Origin: Ignavibacteriota bacterium
GTDB taxonomy: Bacteria; Bacteroidota; Ignavibacteria; Ignavibacteriales; Melioribacteraceae
Assembly (NCBI GenBank): GCA_016713565.1
Contig: JADJOX010000007.1
Location: forward strand, 1,106,501-1,170,500
Direction of reading: 5' to 3'
DNA: 64,000 bases
Shown: positions 1-8,161 of the stretch, piece after piece
Layout of the letters: every line of letters starts with the position of its first letter
Position numbering within the stretch: position 1 is the first letter of the stretch
Notes under the pieces: model-generated
Told to the model about the DNA's origin: nothing
Database searches by the model: none
The model's input: the letters and a program-made list of their open reading frames with translations, nothing else
Program-made: the position numbers and the translations under genes

Positions 1-732
1 TTATACATCTTTGCCGCTATATCAATTATTTCATTCACAAATTTTTGCCGTTCAAATAACGCCGAAGGTATAAACGGAAAAATAAAACCAATTTCTCAGA
101 AAAAAATAAATGTGCCGGAACCTTCGGGATTATATTTTAATGAAGCTAAAAATACTTTATGGACAGTCAGCGATGAATCGAGCAAAATTTATAATATTGA
201 TTTCAATGGAAACGTTTTGAATTCTTTTTCAATTAATGGTTTTGATCTTGAAGGCATTACTTTTCTTAATGACACAACTATCGCAATCATATTAGAAAGA
301 ACAAGAGAAGTTGTTTTTCTAAATATTTCCGGCAAAGAAATTTCAAGATTTTCTTTGGATCTATACGGCAAACCAAATTCAGGTATTGAAGGAATTGAAT
401 ATAATCCTAACAATGAACATTTATTTGTTGTAAATGAAAAAAGTCCGAGTTTGCTTATAGAAACCGATTTAAAAGGAAACATCCTTTCAAAAAAGAAAAT
501 CGATTTTGCGAAGGATCTTTCGGGCTTATGTTATGATAAAGAAAAGAATGAACTTTGGATGATAAGTGATGAAAGCAAAGCAATATTTAAATGTTCTACG
601 GACGGAAAAGTAATTCAGAAATATGAGGTGGATATAAAACAAATTGAAGGAATAGCGATTAATTTTTCTCAAAAAAAATTATATATAATTTCCGATCCGG
701 AAGAAACTCTTTACTTATTTGATTTGCCATGA
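1..732 (+). CDS. SdiA-regulated-domain beta-propeller protein, 5' truncated
   Basis: The frame is open from the first base of the window, so the start lies upstream and about 243 C-terminal codons are visible. The first residues (IFAAISIISFTNFC) are hydrophobic and look like the end of a signal peptide, which suggests export. The rest is built of short repeated strands with motifs EPSGLYF, LEGITFL and GIEGIEY, typical of the SdiA-regulated/YjiK-like beta-propeller family. The ligand of that family is not known. The stop overlaps the next start by 4 bases (ATGA), so the two genes are probably cotranscribed. A GTG at 112 could be called as a start, but it would cut into the fold and discard the signal-like segment. 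Confidence 0.7.
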   Translation, partial: LYIFAAISIISFTNFCRSNNAEGINGKIKPISQKKINVPEPSGLYFNEAKNTLWTVSDESSKIYNIDFNGNVLNSFSINGFDLEGITFLNDTTIAIILERTREVVFLNISGKEISRFSLDLYGKPNSGIEGIEYNPNNEHLFVVNEKSPSLLIETDLKGNILSKKKIDFAKDLSGLCYDKEKNELWMISDESKAIFKCSTDGKVIQKYEVDIKQIEGIAINFSQKKLYIISDPEETLYLFDLP

Positions 733-1568
733 AAAAGTTTGTAATTTCTATTGTTGGAGTACTTTTTATTCTGTTCCTTTTTTTATTTTGGGGCGGAAAG
801 GTTTATACAAAATACAGCATCAAATCGGAAATTGCTGATCTTAAAAGTCAAGTCGATTTTAAAAGAAAGAAATATTTTAATTATTCTTTAATTGAAGTAC
901 AGCCGAAAATTATACAAAAATTCTTTAGGGCAGTAATCGATGACAGTTCGCAAACACCTAATTTTATTACGTTAAATCAGTCAGGCAATATTAAAACCGA
1001 AGAAAATTCTAATTGGTTAAATATAAAATCCATAGAATATTTTACAGCACAAAAGCCTAATTTACTTTGGGATGCGGAGATTGGCAATTCAAAATTTTTC
1101 TGGATTGAAATTGTTGACAGCTACTTAAAGAACAAAGGAAATACTTTAATAAAGATAAATTCAAGTATTACAATTGGTGATTCTTGGGGAATAGAAATCG
1201 ATAAATCTAATTTGTTTAAATATTTATCGGAAGCTGTTTACTTTCCGACTTCATTGCTTCCAAGCAAAAATTTAATTTGGAATATTCTTGATTCAAACTC
1301 AGCCGAAGTAAAATTTACAGACAAAAATACTTCCCTTGTAGCAAAAATCTTTTTCAACACAAACGGCACAATAAAAAAAATTGAAACGTTAGATAAATTC
1401 CGCCCAATGAACAACAATTATAAAGAATCGCTTTTTACAATTTATTTTTTTGATTATAAAAAACATAGTTCGTTTTTAATTCCTACATATTGTGAAGTTG
1501 AATGGGAATTGGAAAAAGGTAAATTCAAATTTGGAAAGTTTAAAATTGACGGCATAAAATATGAGTAA
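729..1568 (+). CDS. DUF6544-like membrane-anchored protein
   Basis: The 279-residue product starts with one hydrophobic segment (about residues 4-24), which could be an uncleaved signal anchor, followed by a soluble domain. The spacing of NFITLNQSGNIKT, NWLNIKSIEYF, LLWDAEI, the FKYLSEAVYFPTSLL stretch and a C-terminal FLIPTYCEVEW resembles DUF6544 proteins as I remember them. No enzymatic motif is visible and I assign no function. It overlaps the upstream beta-propeller gene by 4 bases and the downstream DNA-repair gene by 8 bases, which indicates one transcript. The family call is from memory of motif order and is moderate in certainty. Confidence 0.6.
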   Translation: MKKFVISIVGVLFILFLFLFWGGKVYTKYSIKSEIADLKSQVDFKRKKYFNYSLIEVQPKIIQKFFRAVIDDSSQTPNFITLNQSGNIKTEENSNWLNIKSIEYFTAQKPNLLWDAEIGNSKFFWIEIVDSYLKNKGNTLIKINSSITIGDSWGIEIDKSNLFKYLSEAVYFPTSLLPSKNLIWNILDSNSAEVKFTDKNTSLVAKIFFNTNGTIKKIETLDKFRPMNNNYKESLFTIYFFDYKKHSSFLIPTYCEVEWELEKGKFKFGKFKIDGIKYE

Positions 1569-2247
1569 TGAATTTTCAATTGAAGAAATAATCAATATTC
1601 TTAAACAAAATAAAAATTCAAAAAATGTTGAGGGAATGGCAAAGTTTGGAATTAATCCAAAATTTGCTTTTGGAATTTCAATGCCTTTTCTAAGAAACTT
1701 TGCAAAACAAATCGGTAAAAATCATAGGCTAGCAATTGATCTCTGGGAAACAAAAATTCATGAGGCAAGAATTCTTTCAACTTTAATATCGGATCCAAAG
1801 CAGCTTACAAAACAACAAATGAATTCTTGGGTAAAAGATTTTAATTCATGGGATTTATGTGACCAGTGCTGTATAAATTTATTCCGTAAAAGTGAATTTG
1901 CGCTTGAGAAATCTCACGAATGGATTGAACGAAATGAAGAATTTGTAAGGCGTGCGGGTTTTGCCTTAGTCGCAACTTTGGCGGTTCATTCAAAAAATTT
2001 GACAAATGATGATTTCGAAAATTACCTAAAAAAAATTGTGGAAAAATCTGATGACGAACGTAATTTTGTAAAAAAGGCTGTTAATTGGGCACTACGTCAA
2101 ATTGGAAAAAGAAATATTCAACTAAATAAAAAAGCTATTGAAGTTTCGGAAAAACTAATAAATTCCTACTCCAAATCGGCAAAATGGATTGGGAAAGACG
2201 CATTTAAAGAATTAACTTCTGAAAAGGTTATTTCAAAAATTAGCTAA
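1561..2247 (+). CDS. DNA alkylation repair protein (AlkD-like)
   Basis: The 228-residue product is all-helical with HEAT-like repeats, as in AlkD glycosylases that remove 3- and 7-alkylpurines. Visible landmarks are MAKFGINPKFAFGISMP near the N-terminus, HEARILSTLI, and FNSWDLCDQCC around residues 97-107. In AlkD the Asp of the equivalent WDLCD segment is the catalytic or base-contacting residue. FVRRAGFALVATLA and the helix NFVKKAVNWALRQIGKRN complete the family pattern. Length fits the family. It overlaps the upstream gene by 8 bases and converges on the next minus-strand gene with a 4-base overlap of coding ends. Confidence 0.85.
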   Translation: MSNEFSIEEIINILKQNKNSKNVEGMAKFGINPKFAFGISMPFLRNFAKQIGKNHRLAIDLWETKIHEARILSTLISDPKQLTKQQMNSWVKDFNSWDLCDQCCINLFRKSEFALEKSHEWIERNEEFVRRAGFALVATLAVHSKNLTNDDFENYLKKIVEKSDDERNFVKKAVNWALRQIGKRNIQLNKKAIEVSEKLINSYSKSAKWIGKDAFKELTSEKVISKIS

Positions 2248-2501
2248 TCAACGCTCAGCTCGACTAATTTCGAACTTACTCCGGGTAAAACGGCGACTTT
2301 TCTCGTTAATTCATTTTTTTGTTCTTGTGTTCCGTGTAATTCTAATATCAATAATCCTTCATCGCTGCAATTATCTAAAACTCCATCATGAATTCCCAAC
2401 CTAGTTTTAATTATGCATCCCCAGCCGGTTAAAATCTGTTGAACTTTTACAGCTGATTCTTTTCTGTTTCCAACTAAAATAACCAATATTGATTTTGCCA
2501 T
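2244..2501 (-). CDS. ACT-like small regulator, TM1266 (iron-only hydrogenase system regulator) family
   Basis: The 85-residue protein has the beta-alpha-beta pattern of a NikR-C/ACT-like domain. It begins MAKSILVILVGNRKESAVKVQ, continues with ILTGWGCIIKTRLGIHDG, and ends in a strand after LPGVSSKLVELSVD. This matches the small TM1266 family, named for proximity to FeFe-hydrogenase genes in some bacteria. No hydrogenase or HydEFG maturase genes are visible here, so the function is left as putative small-molecule-binding regulator. Its coding end overlaps the AlkD-like gene by 4 bases on the opposite strand. The divergent neighbour is a small zinc-ribbon gene. Confidence 0.65.
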   Translation of the reverse strand: MAKSILVILVGNRKESAVKVQQILTGWGCIIKTRLGIHDGVLDNCSDEGLLILELHGTQEQKNELTRKVAVLPGVSSKLVELSVD

Positions 2502-2618
2502 TTTTCTACTAAAATTATTTTATAATTATAAAAATAATTAACTATAAAATAATATTTCAAAGTATTTTATTATATATTTTAATGTGTGAAGTTAATTACT
2601 TAATTAAGGAGTCAAATT

Positions 2619-2798
2619 ATGATAAAGATAATTGAGACCGAGAGTGAGAACCCAGTTTGTCCGCACTGCAACAACGAGATTAAAAGTATTTTAGCAAAAA
2701 GAGTTGAATCCACTTTAGGTGTAAGGTTTATTTATTTTTGTCAGTTTTGCAAAAAGGTTCTGGGCGTTTCACACCGTAAAGGATTTTGGATGGGTTAA
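2619..2798 (+). CDS. small zinc-ribbon protein (59 aa)
   Basis: This 59-codon ORF starts at an ATG preceded by AAGGAG with 7 bases of spacing, a better ribosome-binding site than most genes here have. The product carries two CxxC knuckles, CPHC (residues 19-22) and CQFC (41-44), about 18 residues apart, as in a rubredoxin-like or zinc-ribbon fold binding one metal. The tail is VLGVSHRKGFWMG. It lies between the divergent ACT-like regulator and the ABC transporter genes. I do not recognise a named family. The Shine-Dalgarno site plus four ordered cysteines make it very likely to be real. Its partner could be nucleic acid or protein. Confidence 0.75.
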   Translation: MIKIIETESENPVCPHCNNEIKSILAKRVESTLGVRFIYFCQFCKKVLGVSHRKGFWMG

Positions 2799-2863
2799 TT
2801 TAAAACTTATAAATTAATAAAACGTCTTAAATAAAACATTTTCTAATAAAAATAGTAATTAAT

Positions 2864-3793
2864 ATGAATGCACTTGAAGTTAAAAATCTTACAAAAACAT
2901 TTAGCGGAATTACAGCCGTTGACAACGCATCTTTCGAAGTTCCCGAAGGATCGATTTTTGGATTAATTGGAAGAAACGGCGCAGGAAAAACTACTACAAT
3001 TCGTATGATGATGAACATTTATTTGCCTGATTCCGGTGAAGTAGTTTTGCGCGGAACAAAAGTTGGTCAAGATTTCAAAGATAAAGTCGGCTATCTTCCA
3101 GAAGAAAGAGGACTTTATAAAAAGATGAAAGTTTTAGACACACTTTTATTCCTGGCTGAAATTAAAGGTAAAATGGGGAAAGAATTAACAAAAAAAGCTC
3201 TCGATTATTTGGAACGTTTTGATCTTTTGAATCGTAAAGATGCAAAAGTAGAAGATCTTTCAAAAGGTAATCAGCAGAAAATTCAGTTCATTTCCACAAT
3301 TTTACACGATCCCGAATTTATTATTCTAGATGAACCATTTTCGGGTTTGGATCCAATTAATACAAATCTATTAAAAGAAATCATCCTTGAAGAAAAGAAA
3401 AAAAATAAAGTTATAATTCTTTCAACACATCTAATGGATTTTGCGGAAAAAATGTGTGATCATATTGCAATGATAAATCAGGGAAAAATTATTCTTAACG
3501 GATCGCTAAGCGAAATCAAGAAAAAATATTCGCAGAAAAACGTGAGTTTAACTTACGAGGGTAATATTTCATTTCTGCATAATAACCCGATTGTTAATAA
3601 GATTTTTGACTACGGAAATACAACCGGAATTAGGGTAAACGATTCTTCGCAAATACAACAGTTATTAAAATTGCTTGTTGAAAATAATATAATAGTAAAG
3701 AATTTCAGCGCAAATGAAATTTCATTACAAGAGATTTTTGTTGAGTTAGCCGGTAAAGTTGAAGACGAAATTTTGGAGGTTAAAAATGTTTAA
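2864..3793 (+). CDS. ABC transporter ATP-binding protein (NatA-like)
   Basis: The 309-residue ATPase has a Walker A loop GRNGAGKTT (about residue 38), a Q-loop region GYLPEERGLYKKMKV, an LSKGNQQK signature and a Walker B FIILDEPFSGLDP followed by the switch STHLM. The roughly 80-residue C-terminal extension after the ATPase core resembles the DUF4162 tail common in NatA/YhaQ-type exporters. It overlaps the permease start by 8 bases (ATGTTTAA), so the pair is translationally coupled. The family exports sodium or hydrophobic compounds. The substrate here cannot be read from sequence. Confidence 0.9.
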   Translation: MNALEVKNLTKTFSGITAVDNASFEVPEGSIFGLIGRNGAGKTTTIRMMMNIYLPDSGEVVLRGTKVGQDFKDKVGYLPEERGLYKKMKVLDTLLFLAEIKGKMGKELTKKALDYLERFDLLNRKDAKVEDLSKGNQQKIQFISTILHDPEFIILDEPFSGLDPINTNLLKEIILEEKKKNKVIILSTHLMDFAEKMCDHIAMINQGKIILNGSLSEIKKKYSQKNVSLTYEGNISFLHNNPIVNKIFDYGNTTGIRVNDSSQIQQLLKLLVENNIIVKNFSANEISLQEIFVELAGKVEDEILEVKNV

Positions 3794-5054
3794 TTATAGA
3801 ATTATCGGATTGCTTAGAAGAGAACTAAAAGAGAAATTACTTTCAAAAGCATTTATTGGAATGACTTTAGCTATTCCCGCGTTGATGATTTTAATTTTAG
3901 GCATGCAGATGTTTTTATTTTCATACGAAGGCGATGAAAATACAAAATTAGAATTAATTACTGAATCTCAAAATCTTACCAACAGCTTTAAAAACGAATT
4001 TCAAGAAATTCCATTTATAAAAAACAATTACTACCAATTTGAATATTTAACAAAATCTAAAGACGAATTAAAAAAATATTTGGAAGAGAAAAAAACTGAT
4101 CTGCTTGATGAAAAACTTGCCGCAATTATTTTCATTTCGGATTCTGCACAAAATTCAAAGAAAATTGAATATTATTCTAAAACGCCGAATAATGCCACTA
4201 TAACAGAAAAGCTTAACAGTTACGTAAATAAAGTGCTTGTAAATAATTATTTTCAGCACAAAAATTTGTCTGAAGCAGATTTGGATTTTGCAAGAACAAG
4301 AGTTGATTTTACGGGATTTAAAATTTCCGAAGATCAAAAAATTGAAAAAGAAGGATACGGAAATTTAGTAGTTTCTTATCTTTTCACATTTTTATTATAT
4401 ATCAGTTTAATAATGATGGGACAAATGACAATGCAGTCAGTAATGGAAGAAAAAGGAAGCAGAATTGCTGAAGTTTTACTTTCATCTGTAAGCAGCAAAG
4501 AACTAATGACCGGGAAAATTCTCGGTGCATCGATAACCGGTGTTTTTCAAATGGCGGTTTGGCTTATTCCATTAATACTTGTAACTTTTACAACAATTTT
4601 TACTTTGCCGCCGGATTTTTCGTTCAGTATTTCATTGGGACAAATAATTTATTTATTATTTAATTACTTTTTAGGGCTTATCACATTTTTAGGTTTATTT
4701 GCAATGATCGGCGCTATTTTTGAAAATTCTCAAGACGCTCAATCCGGAATGTGGCCTATTTTGATGTTGATAATGATTCCATTTTTTATCGCGATGTCGT
4801 TAGTCAGAAATCCTGCCAGTCCAATTGCTTTAATTGCTTCAATGTTCCCTTTTGCTTCAATAATTGTTATGCCGGCTCGAATGACAATTGTTGATGTTCC
4901 AATTTGGCAGTTTGTGTTATCAATAATTATAAGTATAGCAACAATCATTGTTATTTTTCCATTTGCGGGAAAAATATTCAGAGTAGGAATTTTAAGAACG
5001 GGAAAGAAACCTTCTTGGGCTGAAGTCATGAAATGGTTAAAGTATAAATATTAA
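3786..5054 (+). CDS. ABC-2 type permease (NatB-like)
   Basis: A membrane protein of about 422 residues with one N-terminal transmembrane helix (about 20-40), a large non-membrane domain of about 140 residues, then five or six helices from about residue 190. This is the ABC-2/NatB topology. VMEEKGSRIAEVLLSS after the second helix is the conserved family motif. I chose the ATG at 3786 because GGAGG lies just before it. A longer frame opens at 3759 but would need 35 bases of overlap with the ATPase gene and adds only nine residues. It forms one exporter with the preceding ATPase. Confidence 0.88.
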   Translation: MFNYRIIGLLRRELKEKLLSKAFIGMTLAIPALMILILGMQMFLFSYEGDENTKLELITESQNLTNSFKNEFQEIPFIKNNYYQFEYLTKSKDELKKYLEEKKTDLLDEKLAAIIFISDSAQNSKKIEYYSKTPNNATITEKLNSYVNKVLVNNYFQHKNLSEADLDFARTRVDFTGFKISEDQKIEKEGYGNLVVSYLFTFLLYISLIMMGQMTMQSVMEEKGSRIAEVLLSSVSSKELMTGKILGASITGVFQMAVWLIPLILVTFTTIFTLPPDFSFSISLGQIIYLLFNYFLGLITFLGLFAMIGAIFENSQDAQSGMWPILMLIMIPFFIAMSLVRNPASPIALIASMFPFASIIVMPARMTIVDVPIWQFVLSIIISIATIIVIFPFAGKIFRVGILRTGKKPSWAEVMKWLKYKY

Positions 5055-5076
5055 TGTATTTATTTTTGGGTGAATT

Positions 5077-5238
5077 GTGAAAAGTAAAATATCCATAATT
5101 GGCTTTTTATCTGTTTGCATTATACTTGCCATTTTATTGCTGACAAAAATAATTTCACCAATGGTTAGTTCAGTAACATTCGCGATATCATTGGTGATTT
5201 TCGGATTGTACAATAACAAATTTAAAAAATCAAATTAA
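5077..5238 (+). CDS. small two-helix membrane protein (53 aa)
   Basis: A 53-codon frame with a GTG start lies 22 bases after the ABC permease. The product has two predicted hydrophobic helices, about residues 7-24 (IGFLSVCIILAILLL) and 32-46 (SSVTFAISLVIFGLY), and a basic C-terminal tail NNKFKKSN. Positive residues at both ends suggest both termini are cytoplasmic. I do not recognise a family. The start is weakly supported, with only GGGTGA upstream. It could be a small accessory of the exporter or an independent membrane peptide. Confidence 0.5.
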   Translation: MKSKISIIGFLSVCIILAILLLTKIISPMVSSVTFAISLVIFGLYNNKFKKSN

Positions 5239-5247
5239 GTTTATTTT

Positions 5248-5282
5248 GAAATGGTTTTAGATCCTTCTTCTAAAACCATTTC
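5248..5282. terminator. perfect 14-bp hairpin between convergent genes
   Basis: GAAATGGTTTTAGA at 5248-5261 and its exact complement at 5269-5282 enclose a 7-base loop. The hairpin sits at the convergent ends of the small membrane protein gene and the YitT gene, and its left arm contains the YitT stop codon. No clear T-tract follows on either strand, so it may act as a bidirectional intrinsic terminator or as a 3'-end stabiliser rather than a textbook terminator. Confidence 0.65.
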
Positions 5283-6192
5283 CTAAAACTTCATGCACAT
5301 TGTTTATAATTACAAATGCGTCGGGATCAATGTTATAAATTAATTCTTGTAGTTTACCCAATTCTTTAATTGTAACAACCGTTAAAATTACTTCTCTTTC
5401 TATGTTTTGGTATAGTCCTCTTGATTTTATTGCCGTAGCTCCCCGACTTAATGTATTTTGAATCGCATCTTCAATTTCGGTAAACTTATCCGAAATAATA
5501 TACGCGGCTCTTGCGTAATCAAATCCGTCAATTATTACATCAATAATTCTTGCTGAAACAAAAAGCAGAAAAACAGCATAAAGTGTTAATGAAAAAGCGG
5601 GACGGTTTGTCGCAAGATCTTTCATTTCAATAATAAATCCAGCAATTGCAATTACAAAAAGATCAATAAACATTATTGCTTGTCCGGGTTTTACGCCATA
5701 CTTTTTCTGCATAATTGCGGCAAAAATATCTGAACCGGCAGTTGTTCCTTTGAATTTAAAAATAATTCCAAGTCCAATTCCTAATAACGCGCCGCCGATT
5801 AATATTAAAAACAAAAAATCATTTGCCTGTAAATCCTTTATTGTTTGAGTATTTTGAAGTTTGATCCATTCAAGTCCGGGAATATCACCTCTGAAAAGAT
5901 CAATAAAAATTGAGCTTAATGTAAAACCATAGAAAGTTCTTAATCCAAAACTTTTACCAAGTTCTTTTAATCCCCAGATATATAATGGAACATTTAAAAT
6001 CCAGATCATTAATCCAATCGGTAATGTATTTCCGCTTAAATAATGAATTGCCATTGCTAATCCGCTTACTCCGCCCGGAACTACTTGAGCATCGACAAGA
6101 AAAACACCAATTCCTATTGCCATTAAAGCTGAACCTATTGCTATTGCTACATAATCAATAATTGGATATTTTCCATTTAATATTCTTACCAT
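5257..6192 (-). CDS. YitT family membrane protein (DUF161/DUF2179)
   Basis: The 311-residue protein has five or six hydrophobic helices in the first 220 residues, with the YitT landmarks VVPGGVSGLAMAIHY (about 35-50), the TTAGSDIFAAI stretch and KYGVKPGQAIMFIDL. The last 80 residues form the soluble DUF2179 domain, with ARAAYIISDK and the RGATAIKSRGLY segment. The family is widespread and its function is not settled; transport has been proposed. The start is supported by a GGTGA just upstream. The stop lies in a hairpin shared with the convergent small gene. Confidence 0.88.
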   Translation of the reverse strand: MVRILNGKYPIIDYVAIAIGSALMAIGIGVFLVDAQVVPGGVSGLAMAIHYLSGNTLPIGLMIWILNVPLYIWGLKELGKSFGLRTFYGFTLSSIFIDLFRGDIPGLEWIKLQNTQTIKDLQANDFLFLILIGGALLGIGLGIIFKFKGTTAGSDIFAAIMQKKYGVKPGQAIMFIDLFVIAIAGFIIEMKDLATNRPAFSLTLYAVFLLFVSARIIDVIIDGFDYARAAYIISDKFTEIEDAIQNTLSRGATAIKSRGLYQNIEREVILTVVTIKELGKLQELIYNIDPDAFVIINNVHEVLGNGFRRRI

Positions 6193-6426
6193 AATTTCAC
6201 CTAAACTTTAATTACTTTAAAAGACTAAATATATTTTATATAAAAATGACTGCTTTTTGTACGCATAGTAAATTAAACTGCGAATTCAAATTAAATCATT
6301 TGAAATGATCTAACAAAATTTTTGTTTCAAAATTATTCTGAAATAAGACAATCAATTTGATTAAATTTTATTTTACATTCGGCAGATGTTGAATCTTCTT
6401 GAGGAACATTTGTAACTTTACTTAGT

Positions 6427-6446
6427 TTAATTATTTAAATAATTAA
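6427..6446. repeat. 20-bp perfect AT palindrome upstream of the DUF4139 gene
   Basis: TTAATTATTTAAATAATTAA is a perfect palindrome centred about 30 bases before the ATG at 6468. It could be an operator or cruciform. All-AT palindromes of this length are expected by chance in DNA this AT-rich, so the regulatory reading is weak. Confidence 0.25.
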
Positions 6447-6467
6447 GATAAAATACAAGGAACTAAT

Positions 6468-7826
6468 ATGAAACAAATAGCATTATTAATTTCAGCTTTA
6501 ACATTAACTTTACCAATAATTGAGAATGCGCAAGATAACAATCAGAAAGAAATTGCGGTTACTGTTTATAACAATAATTTGGGAGTAATAAAAGATACTA
6601 GGAATATCAATCTTAATTCGGGTTTATCAAAAATTTCTATAACAGACGTAGCACAATATATTGATCCCACATCAGTTCATATTAAATTTGACGGCGAAGT
6701 ATTAGAGCAAAATTATCAGTATGATCTTGTAGATTTAAATAAAATTCTAATGAAATATATTGATAAAAATGTACAGATGATAAATGAAAATAATGAATTG
6801 GTTGAAGGTAAATTATTATCAGCTCTTGGCAATCAGATAGTATTGGAAAATAAAGAAGGTGGATTAGTTATGCTGCCAAGTACGGAGAAATACCGATTTA
6901 ACGTTGGAGCATTACCAGAAGGTTTAATTACTAAACCTACATTAGTTTGGCAGCTGAATTCCAACAAGTCCGGAAATCAAGATGTGGAAATTTCCTACCA
7001 AACTCATGGAATGAATTGGCATGCTGAATACGTTGCTGTATTGAATAATGATGACAAAAAATTAGATCTAAACGCGTGGGTAAGCATTGAAAACAATTCG
7101 GGTTCAACTTACAAAAACGCAAAATTAAAACTTGTTGCCGGTGATGTAAATATGGTTAGGGATCAGCGACCATTGTATAAAGGACAAGCATTTGAAAGTG
7201 TGGCTATGGATGCTGCAGCTCCTCAATTTGCTGAAAAGGATTTTTTTGAATATCACATTTATAATTTACAAAGACCAACAACATTAGCCCAAAACGAATC
7301 AAAACAAATTTCACTTTTCGAAGCGCAAAATATAGATGCTTTAAAGAAATATATTTATAATGCCAACGGATACAACTCAAACGGAAAAATAAACGTAATT
7401 GTAGAATTTCAAAATAAGGAAAATCAAAAACTTGGAGTTCCAATGCCCAAAGGCAAAGTGCGAGTTTATAAATCTGACGGCGAATCAATTGAATTTATTG
7501 GTGAAGATCTAATAGATCATACACCAAAAAATGAAACAATAAAATTAAAAATTGGCGATGCATTTGATCTGTTGGCGGAAGAAACGCAAACCGAACACAA
7601 ACAAATTACTAATAAAATTTACGAACAGACTTTTGAGATTAAGCTGAAAAATAGAAAGAAGGAAAATGTTGAAATAGAAGTCGAAAGATACTTAGGCTTA
7701 AATTGGGAAATATTGAGCAAATCACATGAATTTAAAAAGAAAAACGCTCAAACAATTACTTTCAATATTCCGGTAAAAGCTGATGGCGAAACAACGTTAA
7801 CGTATAAAGTAAGGTATTCTAATTAA
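6468..7826 (+). CDS. DUF4139 domain-containing exported protein
   Basis: The 452-residue product has a signal peptide (MKQIALLISALTLTLPIIENA). A short N-terminal strand region (AVTVYNNNLGVIKDTRNI) precedes the DUF4139 beta-rich domain, recognisable by VEISYQTHGMNWHAEYVAVL, LDLNAWVSIENNSGSTYKNAKLKLVAGDVN and the C-terminal RYLGLNWEILS. DUF4139 proteins are periplasmic or surface proteins of unknown activity; some relatives are called mucoidy-inhibitor proteins. An AAGGAA ribosome-binding site lies 8 bases before the ATG. The gene stands alone with a hairpin downstream. Confidence 0.85.
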   Translation: MKQIALLISALTLTLPIIENAQDNNQKEIAVTVYNNNLGVIKDTRNINLNSGLSKISITDVAQYIDPTSVHIKFDGEVLEQNYQYDLVDLNKILMKYIDKNVQMINENNELVEGKLLSALGNQIVLENKEGGLVMLPSTEKYRFNVGALPEGLITKPTLVWQLNSNKSGNQDVEISYQTHGMNWHAEYVAVLNNDDKKLDLNAWVSIENNSGSTYKNAKLKLVAGDVNMVRDQRPLYKGQAFESVAMDAAAPQFAEKDFFEYHIYNLQRPTTLAQNESKQISLFEAQNIDALKKYIYNANGYNSNGKINVIVEFQNKENQKLGVPMPKGKVRVYKSDGESIEFIGEDLIDHTPKNETIKLKIGDAFDLLAEETQTEHKQITNKIYEQTFEIKLKNRKKENVEIEVERYLGLNWEILSKSHEFKKKNAQTITFNIPVKADGETTLTYKVRYSN

Positions 7827-7846
7827 TTTTAATTATTCAGGAAAAG

Positions 7847-7902
7847 CTCACAGATTCGACCGATCAAAAAAGTTATTCGTTTCAATTGGTTTAATCTGTG
7901 AG
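7847..7902 (+). terminator. 10-bp inverted repeat after the DUF4139 gene
   Basis: CTCACAGATT at 7847-7856 is repeated as its exact complement at 7893-7902, followed by TTTTGTGTTTCT. The 36-base loop is long for an intrinsic terminator. The position just after the DUF4139 stop and the trailing T-rich bases support a termination role, but not strongly. Confidence 0.4.
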
Positions 7903-8161
7903 TTTTGTGTTTCTATAAAATAAATCGGAACTCGTTTCTTCCATTTTCTTTTCCGAATTATTATCCAAGAAAAATTCTATTGCTTCTTATTTATCTTTGG
8001 TTTTAGGTTTTTAACTCAGCAATTGCTTCATAAAATGTAACTGAATTAAATGTACCTTTCCTTTTAATCGATGGTTTAGTATTCAAAATTACTGAAGCGG
8101 CAATCTCACATATAATAAAACTAATAATGTAAAATAATGCGAATGTTTCTGAAACAAATTT
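7891..8161 (-). pseudogene. possible decayed small ORF downstream of the amylase gene
   Basis: The gap 7827-8161 holds no intact gene. On the minus strand the frame just after the amylase stop stays open for 53 codons (8003-8161). It reads ALFYIISFIICEIAASVIL, a plausible membrane helix, then KGTFNSVTFYEAIAELK. Another frame then continues with EAIEFFLDNNSEKK and ends at TAA 7891-7893. Two single-A insertions in A-runs near 7980-8010 would join the pieces. There is no ATG start. The protein-like composition suggests a decayed or mis-sequenced small gene. I recognise no family, and a chance open frame remains possible. Confidence 0.3.

Noticed and set aside
6290..6420. Open minus-strand stretch upstream of YitT that reads like protein (VPQEDSTSAECKIKF)
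   Set aside because: About 33 codons without a start, broken by stops; not distinguishable from chance.
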